DNA of 64,000 nucleotides. Origin: Paralichthys olivaceus (lineage: Eukaryota; Chordata; Actinopteri; Pleuronectiformes; Paralichthyidae). Location of the stretch: assembly GCF_024713975.1 (NCBI RefSeq), contig NC_091094.1, positions 16,773,001-16,837,000 on the forward strand, read 5' to 3'. The position numbers and the translations under genes were made by a program. Under the pieces are notes generated by a model. It was not told the DNA's origin. It saw nothing but the letters and a program-made list of their open reading frames with translations, and did not search any database. This document shows positions 22,650 to 42,856 of the stretch, piece by piece. Positions within the stretch are counted from its first letter, which is position 1, and each line of letters starts with the position of its first letter.

Positions 22650-25600
22650 GGAAGCTGTACTGATGGAAGTTGTCTGTGTTTTATCCTCCTCATGTCCTCT
22701 AGATGGCAGGTGATCTAAACACCAAATAACAGGAGGCTGTAATTGACTTCCTGTCACTGTGTCCTTGCTGATGGAGCTCGGTACTTATACATTCAAAATG
22801 GAAACACTCCCCCACTATGCTGCCAAGCTGTTTGCACTCCGCTTGTAGCACCTGCTATGTGAGTGTATCGTGTCTGTGTTGGCCTGTTCTGATGAAACTG
22901 CTGGCATGTGTATTAGAGCACACTCTGAGCTGCTCTGGAAGACACCAGGGATGCAGTGATACGCAGACCAAAGCGCCATGCGGCCAGAGAAAGGCCAGGA
23001 CTGTTCTGCTTCTCATCTCCCCCTGAGGCTTCCTGACCCAGAATAATATCAGGCGGAAAAGTTTTCTTTCTGGGGCTCCTGAAAAGTTGCAGACGTGTCG
23101 TCCTACATAGAGGCCAGTCCATTCATCACTCTCTTCTCCCCCTCTAGCCCCAATTCTCTGCTCTCTCTCCCTCTGTTGAGTTTACCATCTTAGTTGTGTT
23201 TTATTTGCCTTTACTGCTGTTGGTTAAAACACAATACACATTTTCCTTATGAATAACAAAACGTATTGCGACGCACTTCCTGTATATACTGCAAACTTTC
23301 TTTTTAAACTAATCTTATTTTAGACTGAAAAGGGTGTTTGATTTTTCTTCAAATCTCAAGAACAAATCAATTCATAGTTTACATAACTATAAAAGTGTTC
23401 TCTGTGTACTCAATTGTATGCAAACCAATTTATTTTCATATTTGTATTTACTTCTGCTTTTTATCCTAGTTTCAGTAATGAAACAGGAAATGGCATCGCT
23501 GAAGAATAAACAGGTAAAACAGGAATGTCCAGTCACACTTTTATTGATTCTCTGTGCAAATGAATTAAAACAACAAGTAATGAAATGCAATGAGAGCTCG
23601 CAGTGGGATGAATGGTGGAGGCTTTGTTCTTTTTTTTTTTACAGTGGGGCAGCAACAGTGTCATAATCCGAGCTTAATTCAATATTGCCGCGGGCAGGAA
23701 CAATGCAGAGAGAAGCAAATAATCAATCATAAACACCCGGCCTACTCAATGAGGTTGAATGCATTCAGCTCTGTTACATGTGCACAGCCTCGAGACTCAT
23801 TAACGCCCGAAGAGGTGAAGCATTATCTGAGCTCAGCTGTGGCTTTTTTTCTTTTTCTTTTACCTAAGATGCTCTGACAGCAGATTCGTGTGAACGTTTT
23901 AATGATAGATTCACACGACCACAAGCCACGAAGGCAATGCGTTGCTTCGGTAGATGTTGCGAGTAACAACAGCGAGCCTTCTCATCTTTTTGCAGTCTTG
24001 TGTGGGCAGCAGATCCTCAAGAAAAATAGGAAGATTTCATTACATAATACCTGGATTTAAATAAAAATACAAAAAAACAAAAAACACGAGAGAGAGCTGT
24101 GAAAATAGGTGTGTCAACTTGACATTGGCTTGACAGTTCTAGGTCTGTGCCATTTCTCTTGCTTCTCGGCACCCCTCAGAGTTGGGGAGAGGGAGACGGA
24201 AAAATATAATGTGGAGAGGGTGGAAGAATAGCAGGACGCACTCTAATGTCCCACTTTGCAAACTCTTCGCAGCCCACACTGCCAAGTCAATGTTACACCT
24301 ATTCCATCTCCCCTAAAGCTTTAAATAGCCCACTCTCCCTCAACGGGAAGGAAAAAACTCACAGGCTTCAGCACACCCTGCACCTGACTGAACATTTATT
24401 ATCCCCCTAGCCTTAACATGGAGTCTGCATTGTGCTTTCCATTCTCCTGCAACACAGACAGAGAAACAAGGAGAAACGTTGGTCAGCAGCTCTGGTACCT
24501 TGTCTCCAGGGGAGTCAAACTCTGGATCATTTGAGCCAAAAAAGTCAGAATGTTGTTTTATTTTTCCTTTTATACTTAAAGGTAAAGTGTTTTTGTTATC
24601 CTGCCTAACTTAAAATTAGACAATTACAGCAAAGCTGTAGCCAGCAACCAGTTATCTTAGCTTAGCATCTAAAAGGGGATATAGGGCAACCATTGATGAC
24701 ATGAACCCACAACTACACAACTAATAAAGTAAAATTCATGTTTGTATAATCCAGACATAAACTCGAAAAAAAAAGGCCTTCATTTATATATAGCGCATTA
24801 TGGGATGAAGGCCCTATTTCTTGTCTGGTAGCAGTTGCCAAGCAACCAGTGAAGACTCCAGTTAAAGACCTGAAACCAAACATATAAACACATGAAATAC
24901 GCATTTCTGGTTTTAACACAGTTGTTTTTGTATAAAGATGTAACGTGATCAATTATGTTAAAACACGATGGTGGATTGTTATGCTTTTGAGCTAACGTGC
25001 TGGCTCAGACATTAGAGCAAAATCAATCTTCACACCTAAATCTTAACCCCTTAACATAACCGCTTGTCCTGCAAGATTCAACCACGTTTCTTAATCTGCC
25101 TATTTTATAGATGAGGCTTTAATGTTTGAAGCCTTAGTGGTGCAAAGAATATGTGACAGTTTTCCATTTTGTCTGAAAATGTTCTGATCATCAGAACATC
25201 AGAAGATAAAATAGGATAAAATATTCTTCTTTGTGGAATTTTCATCTCTCTTTTTGGCTTGAAACCCTCTAAAATGAAGCATTGTCTGCTTTTATGACCC
25301 TTAATCACAGGTTAGGATCATAGTGCTGATATCATCAGTGAGAAAGTCAACCAACAAGTGATCTCTTCTTCTCAGCTAATTCACATTATCTTTAGGGGCC
25401 CAGATAATATTAAAAATATTTAAAAGTATTTTTCTTACTCTTTAATCATTGTGTTATGATTTATCTTGGGAAACGGGGGGCGTGGTCACAACCCCCATGA
25501 AATTCCCAGATTGTATCACTACACTACAATTTCACCTGGAAATGTTTTCAGTTTCTCCCGACCGTACCACAGACATTTAGAAGTATGCTTCAACTCCATG

Positions 25601-26161
25601 CATATAGGTTTCTGTGTTGCTCTTCATCGGCCTCTCTCTACATGCTAAATTTAACATCCGCCTGTTCTACAACCTATACATCCCACAGGTGGATAATGAC
25701 GGAAGATGTGTGTGTGGGTGTTTGCTCAAGGAAGAAGAGAAGGGGAGGCTTGCTTGGACTTTGAATGTGTGTCTTTCAAAGTCAAAGAAGAGTCAGTGAG
25801 CAATGAAGTCTTCCGTGCACACACACACACGCTCACATGCGCCTGGTCTCCACTATCGACTTCCTGTGTCTACCATGACTCACAATCTGCCTGTTATGCA
25901 AGTGCTCAGCAGAGAAGGAGAACACTGACACACCTGTGCCCTGTCCACCTGCTCCTGGGTTGTCCTGGCAGATTTAACCTACAGCAGCACATGCAGTTTC
26001 ATAGACTTGTAAACTTCAACTAAACACTAAGTTATGACTCACCGGCCAATTCTCTACTGCTTTCTTTATTTAGAGCTTCGTGCAATTCAATATTTCATTT
26101 GTGTCATCAAGATGAGAATAGCTCAGTTGGCATGAATGAGGCTTGTACACATATGTCTGTA

Positions 26162-26192
<31 letters not shown>

Positions 26193-28050
26193 GTGTGTAT
26201 ACTTGATTTTTCTACATCTTAAAGACCTTTTCTAGTATAAACACTCACCTTGTCAGGACCATTAGACCACATGGAGACCAAAGCTCGTCCCTAATGAGGC
26301 AAAACATCATTCCTGAGCTCCTGGTTAAGTTTAGGGGTGAGATGTACATTGTGGTAAGGTTAGGGATAAGGTTTTGTTTGGCTGTTGAAGATGAATGGAA
26401 GTCAGTGTAAAGTCCTAATAAGCATATCCGCACAAACCTGTGGTCTTGGTTTTACTCGTGTTGTGGGGACCAAAATCTGTTTAAAACACTGCAGTCACAT
26501 TATGGGGACTTGTCTCCCTTATGGGGACAAAGAGCAAGTCAGCATAATCTAAATCATTAAATTTCAAAGTTTTTGTAAGGTTAAGTTTAGGTTAAGGTTA
26601 GAGGTAATCATTGTAAAGTCCTCTGAAGTCATGGAAACATGACTGTGTGTTTTTGCATGTGTGTGTGTGAGGGGGTGGGGTATGGGGGTGTGTGAAGAGA
26701 GGCATTGCATTATAAGGACAATTTTAAGGAGCTTGTACTTAGTTTAGAACAAGAACAGATTCTCTTGGCTGCAGGAGGCAAATTCTGCCACCTCCTCACC
26801 AGCAGCAAACCTTAGCTCAAACCTCAAAACTGCCCCCGCAGCCTGCCAGCCACGTGACCCCACCCCCCCTTCCACACAAATGTTTAAAGAGGAAAGAAAA
26901 AAGAAAAGAAAATCTTCCCCCACATATGAGACTATGCTACAGCAATCTAGGGCACTCTCAGCAGCAATGCAGATATACATGTGTAACCGGTGGAGTCCAG
27001 AGATGTCTGTGTTGGGATTTATATGATAGAGTGACCGTGAATGGCTTTGGAGACGATCTCTGTATATTCTGACAAACCAAGTTAAAAACAAATCCTCCTG
27101 TCAATTTTGACATTTGTGGAGCCACCATACACAAATCACACACCAGAAATAAGTCACAATGTGCCGCTATAACTTTCAACTAACAAGTAAACTTAAAAAC
27201 ACAACAGACGAAGCTAAGATACAAAAAGTTGAATGATAGAAAATGTCACAGAAACAGGCCACCCCTGGAATCTAAATGGCCACCCCAAGCTAGTTTTGAG
27301 CATGTGGCATAACATCAGTATTCATCCATCTGATTGTTGTGGCAGCGAATCGAGTTATTGTAGCTTTTTGAGATCAGGCACATTAAGCACTGCCAAGTTA
27401 TTATATTGTTTATTAGTTCTAAGTACTTTGTATGCCTGTAAAATGTTGTATTCACATGAGGAAGCTCTGTGCTTCTACTAATGTCAAGTGCTTATTTTGC
27501 AATAATTTGTTACCTAGAATCTAGAGGAGCATTTTTTAACACTTTATTTAAATGTCCCGCCCTTCCCTAAGTGTGTGCCCCCTGCCCCCCCACCCCACTT
27601 CCTCTCATCACCCCTGATGACAGGAGGCAAGAATGGAGTATTCTGTATTATTGACAGCAGGGAGAAAGTTATTATAATACATTTTTTGAAGTTATTAATG
27701 CTTGAAAAACTTTTTCGGACCTGAGAACAAAAAGAGTAATTTTTGTTTATGAGGAAAAAATGTCAGGGGTACAATGAAATAAATCAAACTGCACAATGTT
27801 TTTTCTGTGACTCACAACACTGCTGGATGACTGGTATTGTTACACCTGTACATGTATTCATTTTACCATGCAGGTAGTTTCCCCCTCAACTCAGGTGATA
27901 AACAGGTCTGCAGTGATTAACACATGTGAATGGAAAATGACGTATCTGACTGCAGTCTGTGTGTGTGTGTGTGTGTGTGTGTGCAGAACAAGTGGACAAC
28001 TGTCAGGCTCGTGCATTGTGATGATTGGCAGGCTGTTTATTCAAAATAGG
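22650..28050. other. Intergenic region between fgd5 and prkcd
   Basis: I see no coding exon on either strand: no open frame here matches a family I know or sits between convincing splice sites. Contents: a possible non-coding conserved-looking stretch near 23640-23880, a (TA)n tract at about 26160-26192, a GGGGAC-rich dispersed repeat at 26236-26640, a pyrimidine/purine-rich stretch near 26850-26920, and a (GT)n tract at 27957-27984. Most is unremarkable AT-rich sequence. Confidence 0.6.
26236..26640. repeat. GGGGAC-rich dispersed repeat
   Basis: Several phrases recur: TGTGGGGACCAAAATCTG, ATTATGGGGACTTGTC, TTATGGGGACAAAGAG, and mirrored forms such as GTCAGGACCATTAGACCAC, followed by GGTTAAGGTTAG-like tracts. 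I recognise this as a style of repeat common in fish. The superfamily is not determined. Confidence 0.45.
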
Positions 28051-28060
28051 ACAGCTGGGG

Positions 28061-28262
28061 TGTGTGTGCACCAGGTAAACGAGAGAAAGCTTCAGTGAGA
28101 AAGAGCGAGAGAGAGAGAGAGAGACTCAGTGCTTGTGTGTGTGTGCACCAGGTAAACGTGAGAGAGCGCCTCAGCGAGAGAGAGAGAGAGAGAGAGATAG
28201 AGCCTCAGAGAAAGAGCGCCTCAGTGTGTTTGTGTGTGTGTTTGCGCGCGTGTGTGTGTGTG

Positions 28263-28320
<58 letters not shown>
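28061..28320. repeat. GA-rich minisatellite and (GA)n tract upstream of prkcd
   Basis: A unit beginning GTGTGTGCACCAGGTAAACG and followed by GAGA runs occurs at about 28061 and again at about 28139, a period near 78 bp. A run of about 24 GA units follows (about 28266-28314). It lies directly upstream of, or within, the inferred first exon of prkcd. Confidence 0.75.
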
Positions 28321-28437
28321 CGGCACCTCACTTCCTCAATCGTCGGAATCACTGAGAGAAAACGAGACGACGCGAAAGAGCAACTTTTGCTTCGAGCTGC
28401 GGGGATAAAACACCTCGCTCCACAGCTGCTGGACGAG
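28321..28437 (+). promoter_or_regulatory. prkcd: Inferred non-coding exon 1/promoter of prkcd
   Basis: A CpG-containing stretch following the GA tract ends in a strong donor, GACGAG|GTGAGG, at 28437/28438. PRKCD in vertebrates has a non-coding first exon, and the translation start here (32835) lies in an exon whose acceptor is near 32812. This makes 28321-28437 the best candidate for the 5' exon. Transcription start was not located. Confidence 0.4.
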
Positions 28438-29255
28438 GTGAGGCTGCCATTACTGTTTCTATCGGTGACTGAATCTTCTTACGTCGGAGTTTGCAACAAG
28501 TTAGCTCAAAATGTCGTAAAGGTTTCCCGTCAAACCATCTTCTTCTTCTTTGATGAACAAACTGTAACTTATGTGTTGTTTTACGTCACCACCGGGGCTA
28601 ACGTTAGCTAAATATAAGTCAAACATGTGGGTGGACTCACATTAGCAACTTTTTAAAGTGGTAATTAAAAGCACATTCGTCGATACTTGTCTGTTCCGAC
28701 TTTACATAAACAACCATACCAACTTTTTTTTACAAACACCGCTGGCTGGTTTTAAAGGTACGTCAATGAAAATGGTGCGACGGAATCTGTGACCTGTCAC
28801 TACTGCGGGAAGGAACGAGATTTTTAATGGCCACCAGCTTTGTGCAACGACAGCTCCCTCTGGTTCTGTGTAGACACGGTGGGTGTCTGACAGCAGCGGG
28901 GCTGTGGTGGAGCCGTGGAATTCCAGCTCAGGTCACAGAATCTCCCGGGTCACAGAATACGTTGTTACACCGAGAGTGAAGCAGCAGCAGCAGGAATGTA
29001 GGCAGGTCCGGGCAGCAGGGAGAGGGGGAGAGAGGGGGTCCTGTTTGTTTATATGAAGATTTAAGATTTAGACATATTCGTGAGAGAGAGAGAGAGAGCG
29101 AGAGCGAGAGCGTGGTTGCTCTCTGTGGTCTGAGCTAGAAAAAAATTACATCTGCTCTTCCGTCAACTGCCAATCAACCACATCCTTCACAGAGAGAGAG
29201 AGAAATCAATTTCACCGACTCTTCCTGCAGGTTGATGGCGATTCAAACTCTAAAT

Positions 29256-29732
29256 CAGGGGGTCACCAACACGGTGATGGCCCGCGGGCACCAGGTAGCC
29301 CCCAAGGACCGCATGAGTAGCCCGCTGGCCTGTTTACTTTTTATATTGAAGTTGACTATTGACTATGATTTGTTAAAAGGGTTTATCAGTGGCTCGTGAA
29401 AATGGGACATTTTTCTTATGAAATGTTGTAGAAGAGATCATCTGAAAATTGAAACAATTGCTGAGATTAATAGAAATAAAGTGTTGAATATTGATATTAT
29501 CTGTTTCCCACCTTGTTAAGTCATTGTTGATAATTACTGTGAGAAATCACTCATGTGATCAGTGTCTTCACATAGATGAGTATCATGTATCATTAATAAT
29601 ACAGTGTAATATATAACTAAAGGCAAACTGAGTACATTTGTTATTTCAGAAGAGTGTATCAAACTGGTAGCCCTACGTATGACTCAGTACCCATGAAGTA
29701 GCTCTCACTTTCAAAAAGGTTGGTGACCCCTG
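29256..29732. mobile_element. Non-autonomous hAT element, 477 bp, with 8-bp target duplication
   Basis: The termini are CAGGGGGTCACCAAC on the left and the complement of CAGGGGTCACCAAC on the right. Flanks are CTCTAAAT (29248-29255) and GTCTAAAT (29733-29740), seven of eight matching, which fits the 8-bp duplication made by hAT transposases. There is no ORF. It sits in the first intron of prkcd. A fragment with a nearly identical first 80 bp is at 56559. Confidence 0.8.
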
Positions 29733-32055
29733 GTCTAAATGATTCAAAACTAGTTCATGCGTGTGTGTGTGTGTAACTCAGACAGCTACATATGAGGACT
29801 TGTGTCAATCAATTGCCATATAAGTGGAGTTAAATGCAGACAGGCTGCTTCGAGAGATGCTTCCAAAAAGTGTGAAGTGGTTTACAACCGCTTATCACAT
29901 CACTGTAAGATCTCATTTTCTATCTTTTACTTCTCTTTTCTTTTTACAGATGTTTTTCAATACCATTTATTCCATTCCAGATACGATTCCTGATACCTGG
30001 ACTGTATTGGCCGTTAGCAAGTACTGATCAGATCTTTAAAAAGATAACCTAAATAACATATTTAAACGGCTGCATGAGGTAAAGATTGTTATCTGGAGGT
30101 TATGCATATAACTAATGTTCCCTGAAGGGAAGAAACAAGGTACAACACCTTAGTATAGGTCTAACAAGACTAGCAAAACGAAAAAACTACTTTGCTAACT
30201 TTGCCAGACCCATACTGATGTGAAGTAGTGAGTGTACCGATCGTAAGGGAACATCAGCTCAGGTTAAATGCTTTGAAAAACAAATACAGACAATGAATGC
30301 CATAGAACTTAATTTATAAAATAGTTTGACAGTCAGAACGGAAAAAAGAACACAAATGGATTAATCAAAATATACAGAACAGTTACTTCCTTTAAAAAGC
30401 TTGAACCTGAAGTCTTGCACATGTTATATGATTTGCTTTCCACTGTGAAATATTGCCAAATTGCTGACATTTTAGCTAGCTCTGGCTAATGCTACACAAC
30501 CGGAAATAACTTATTATAAAAACAGTACTTGGCAAAGAAGAAGTGACTACGTGAAAAGGAAATTGCAGTTTTATCTGGGTGAAACTAATATACTTTGAAG
30601 ATATAATATCAGATTGGTACATATATTTGCGTACTTGTCAAAAGTCGACCATGCATTTTTCAGCAGTATCGGAGGAAATTACAATCATATCGGAACATCT
30701 CTACTCTTTTCCTTCCTGTCCTGCTGTGTCAAAGGTCTCACTCTTCTCTTTTTTAATGATTTAAAATTGCACTCAAGCTACTTATACCACTACTACCACT
30801 GAATTATAATTACTCAAGCAAAATCCTGTATTACAGTTGCTTATCTTATATTTTGAAATATGGTATTCAAACACAAGCTTAAACATGCAAATAAAGAGCG
30901 TTTTGTCATTGCACCATGTCTCAGCCCAGATTGCAGGTGTGACAGTAGAGTATATTAAATTAGCCTCAGTAAAGGTACTTGTTACTACTGCTAACAGAGA
31001 CACAATGTGTTGCTCATTACTGCAGGTATCAGGAAGTAGGGTATAAAAATGAGCCCTGGGAAGTCTGTAAATATACTGGTGCATTCTACTGAATTTAACA
31101 GTTGGGACGAATCGAAACAGCACATGAACAGTTTGCTAGGAAATCAATCCCCACCGCCCTCTATCACACAGTGTGCTTGGTATTGATTAACTCCTAAAAC
31201 CCTGAAATCACAGCTCCCAGCAGCATGGAGTGTGGGAGCATTATCTTTCATCTTTCTTTTTGCCCCTTGTGTGTTCTCTCTGTGTCTTACTCTCATGGCT
31301 TCAGTGTGGATAGTTTCGGGTTCAGGATTGTAAAAAAGCAGCCGAGACTACTGCAGAGGGCTACATGATTGTATCTGGATTAGAGACATGTCGAGACTCG
31401 CTCTGATCTCTGATACAGACAAACACCACTGCTGTTGCAGCTGCAATCTCACGCAATCTACACACTGAAAAAAGAAGTACACAGTGACAGGGAACCAAAC
31501 AAGTTGCAGAGGCACAAGTTTGATGTTCGCACATTTGTGTTTGTATTTTATACATAGAGGTGAGGAACTCGTAAAGCAGCATGGGTGTAACTGAAATTCC
31601 TGCCAACTCATGGAATTGATGGGCGTCACCTCTTGCATTGCAATATAGAAACTGGTGTTGTACCAAAAGATTTTGGCTCTGCCTGTACGTAAGCTTACTG
31701 GCACTGACTCACAGAAACTAGTGCATAGCATGAACGCCGATATTGATCTCTTACCAATATGTCACTGTCAGCATGTATTTCACCTCTAATACACAAGGGA
31801 TGGAACTACAGTAGTTTTCACATATACATTTTTTCCATTTTTTTCTGTTTGAAAAACTCAGTCATGTAATTTGTCGTACAGCAAAACGTGAAATCCAAAA
31901 TACATCTGGAAAATTTTGAATATACAAACTTTTACTTCCAACAACCAGCTTTGAAATCGGAGACAAGAAACCTGGACTCACACACGAAAACAGATGTTCA
32001 GAGGTGTAAAATTGTTTTGTGCCCCTCCTCCATGTGGGTGTGACTACATTTAAAT

Positions 32056-32547
32056 GTCCTGTTCATACCTGGTATTAAAGTCTGTCACGGATGACCTGAT
32101 CACAAGTGGACAGCTTTGAGCACATGTGTGAATGCACTAAGGACACATTTCAGATCTGAATTCTTTGGAGGGGTTTTGGACAAATGTAGCTTCATTCTTT
32201 TAGCTGTTTGAGCACTCGTGTCCTGGACCACATACTCATCTGACGTCCTCAGGCCTGGTGCAGTTTCATAATGAACCAAAAACATTTTATAAACATCTCT
32301 ATGTTTCCGATGCATTGATTTATTTTTTAGCAGCCCGCCACAATATTAACACTGACTGCCTCACAGGCTATTGATTTACTTTATTTATTTTTTTATCTCG
32401 AAAGAGTAAAATCGTTTGCCATCGTAGAGCTGTGCACAATGCATTGATTTAGTCGGTCTCTCTCTCCCTCTCTCTTTTCGTATCAAGCAGGGAAGGGAGA
32501 TCATAAGTGGACACTCGAGATTCTATCTAATGCCAGGTGTAAACCCG
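32056..32547. mobile_element. TIR element, about 490 bp
   Basis: The left part contains TGTTCATACCTGGTATTA and the right part TAATGCCAGGTGTAAACCC. These are imperfect inverted repeats of about 18 bp. GATCACAAGTGGAC near the left and GATCATAAGTGGAC near the right give a second shared motif. There is no coding sequence. It lies in the intron just upstream of the first coding exon of prkcd. Confidence 0.45.
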
Positions 32548-32834
32548 AAGGCTCTTGTGATCAGATCACGCATGTTCATGTCAGTTACGGAGGGCCAAAG
32601 TGAGAGTGCAAAGTTTGAAAGTAAATACAGTGTGTTGGTGGAGCCGCAGTCAAATTTCTTTCTGCTTAAATGTGAGCCAGCAGCATGAGAATATGCCTGT
32701 GTGCATGTATTTAATCCAACAATGGATATAGTGATATCTATGTGTGTAACTAGCTTATCATTATAGATAAATGTCACCATGGTAACACTGGGTTTGTCTG
32801 TCTCTGAGAGTAGGTGATCCTAGGACCTGTCACC

Positions 32835-40744
<7,910 letters not shown>

Positions 40745-41589
40745 CGGTTTTAACGACAAAGTCAGACTCAGGTCACATCTCTACTTGTTTGTGGGACAGT
40801 TCACTTATTCTGTCACAGATTCATGAGCTGTTCCACAGTCAGTGTGTGTGTGACCTTATTTTAAGGACAAACTATTCTCCTTGGGTACATTTAGAAATAA
40901 TATGAGTAGAAGTTGGCCCTTGTACTGTATATGTTGATGTCAATGTATTTGTGTGCATGCTTATTATTTGTCTAGGTTGTGAAGGCCTGTGCAAATAATA
41001 ATAATAATAATGATAATGATAATAATAATATTAGGGCGGGAGGCTGGAAATCCTTACATTCCACTTGACATCACTGTTAAACAGCCATTCTGTTTCCTTT
41101 CTGGTACCTCTCAGTTCAAAATAATGAAGAGAGAAAGAAACGCATAAGAATAAATTGTACTGTATACTTCAAATGTAGAATGTGTGAATGAGGGGACTGC
41201 ATGTAAAGAAATCTCAGACCAATGAAAACCCTGTCCGTGTTTGTTTTAGCTGAATAATGAATGTTATCTGTCTTTGAAACACCTTCTTGACTTCTTGCTG
41301 GATAAATTGTGTCTTGATAAAGAGCTTGTGGTTGTCTGGTTGACAGTGCCATGTAAAGATCAAATGTAAACAGAGCCTCATCTGCTCTCTGTTTGGAATG
41401 TCTCATCTGTGGATGGGGACTGAGTGGGTGCAGAACATTTTGTAAAGGTACGTGACTAAACAGTGAGCAGGAAGTCACAAAAAGGCTGTATATAAAGAAA
41501 ATGTATATTTACAGTATGTTGTTGTAACATGTATATTGGTTCACTAAGGATGTACTTTTTTTTTTTACTGTCTCCATCTTTTACATCTG

Positions 41590-41595
41590 ATTAAA
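41590..41595 (+). other. prkcd: Probable prkcd poly(A) signal (ATTAAA)
   Basis: ATTAAA lies about 850 bases past the stop codon and is followed by TG-rich sequence (CTCTGTATATGTATTT). It is the most convincing 3' end before the rft1 promoter. The 3' UTR also holds an (AAT)n tract near 40995-41030. Confidence 0.4.
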
Positions 41596-41942
41596 AAAAT
41601 AGCATCAACTCCCAACTCTGTATATGTATTTATTATAAAACAACTGCAATTGTCTCTACTCCTTGCTGAGTCCATGAAAGATCAGTACATCTCAAGGTCA
41701 GGATTTATTGTGGTGGAAGTTCTCACATTATCAATGAAAGGTTCCATTGAGTTAGATGTTTATTTATTACTCCTGCATCAATGTATGAATCATTGGTTAG
41801 TGCTGATCTAACTACAAAATATATGCTGTTGTATTTATTTTAATTTTATGCTAAGTCTGACTTGATTTTAATATTGATGTTAGACATGTGGAACATGTTC
41901 TCATTTCATGTTTTTCCCTGAATTGATTTTATTTTACACACA

Positions 41943-42085
41943 GTTAGATAGATAGATGGATAGATAGATGGATAGATAGATGGATGGATAGATATATATA
42001 TAGATATGTAGATATATATGTAAATATTCCTGGATATATAGATATATATGTAAAGATAGGTACATAGATAATTAGATAGATAGAT
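41943..42085. repeat. GATA/GATG/TATA-rich compound microsatellite
   Basis: TAGA and TGGA tetranucleotides alternate with ATATAT runs over about 140 bp, between the prkcd 3' end and the rft1 promoter. This composition, not coding, explains the open frame on the minus strand here. Confidence 0.85.
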
Positions 42086-42319
42086 CCAAACCAAACAAAT
42101 CCAAAACACTACTATATAGAGAACACCTAGGGGAGGTAGTTTGCACATTCGGTGTTAATAACTATGCTCTTATTATGATTATTGTTGTTATAATTATTAC
42201 ATTTATTATTATTAGTTATTATGAGTTAATCTTGTGTTCCTCAGTCTGATCCTGTGTAGTTCATCAGAAGGATGACTGCGACCTCTAGCGGCTTCACGCA
42301 GCACAGGCAGCATTCTCTG

Positions 42320-42327
42320 TGACGTCA
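42320..42327. promoter_or_regulatory. rft1: Perfect CRE palindrome in the rft1 promoter
   Basis: TGACGTCA, the full cAMP-response element/ATF palindrome, lies 190 bp upstream of the rft1 ATG, followed by a CpG-containing stretch (GCGCGTAACGTGG). A GAA run follows at 42391-42411. ATF/CREB binding is inferred from the motif only. Confidence 0.5.
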
Positions 42328-42516
42328 GCGCGTAACGTGGCTCCGTTCAGTGTGTACGGAAGTGGAAGCACTGCTGTCACACGGTTGTGTGGAAGAAGAA
42401 GAAGAAGAAGAGTTTAAAAGTGGGATAAGTCAGTTCTCTCAGGATGTCTCCATTATGTTTTGACTGCGTAGAAAGCTGCGGCCATCTTGTCTGATATACG
42501 CAGCAGGAAGTTCACC

Positions 42517-42811
42517 ATGAGCTCTGAGGACGTGCTGCAGAACGCGTCCAGGCTGGCGTCTTATAATGTGTTGTTACAGGTACATGGAGAGTGATGTGCA
42601 GCGCCATGCTAACCCAGCTCTGTCCGGTCACTGACGCTGTCCTCCTGTGTGTCCTTCATCCCAGGTTCTGTTCCGCGTGCTCACCTTCCTGCTGAACGCG
42701 TTCACTCTGCGCTTCGTGTCCAAGGAGCTGATCGGGGTCGTTAATGTCAGGTAAAGAGAAACCAGACAAGAAGCACAGAGCGGCCTCCTCTCACTGCCTC
42801 ACCTGTCATAA

Positions 42812-42856
<45 letters not shown>

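Noticed and set aside
28062-28611. Arg-Glu-rich open frames upstream of prkcd
   Set aside because: Produced by the GA microsatellite; translation of low-complexity repeat, no conserved protein.
41906-42148. Minus-strand open frame rich in Ile-Tyr
   Set aside because: Translation of the GATA/TATA microsatellite.
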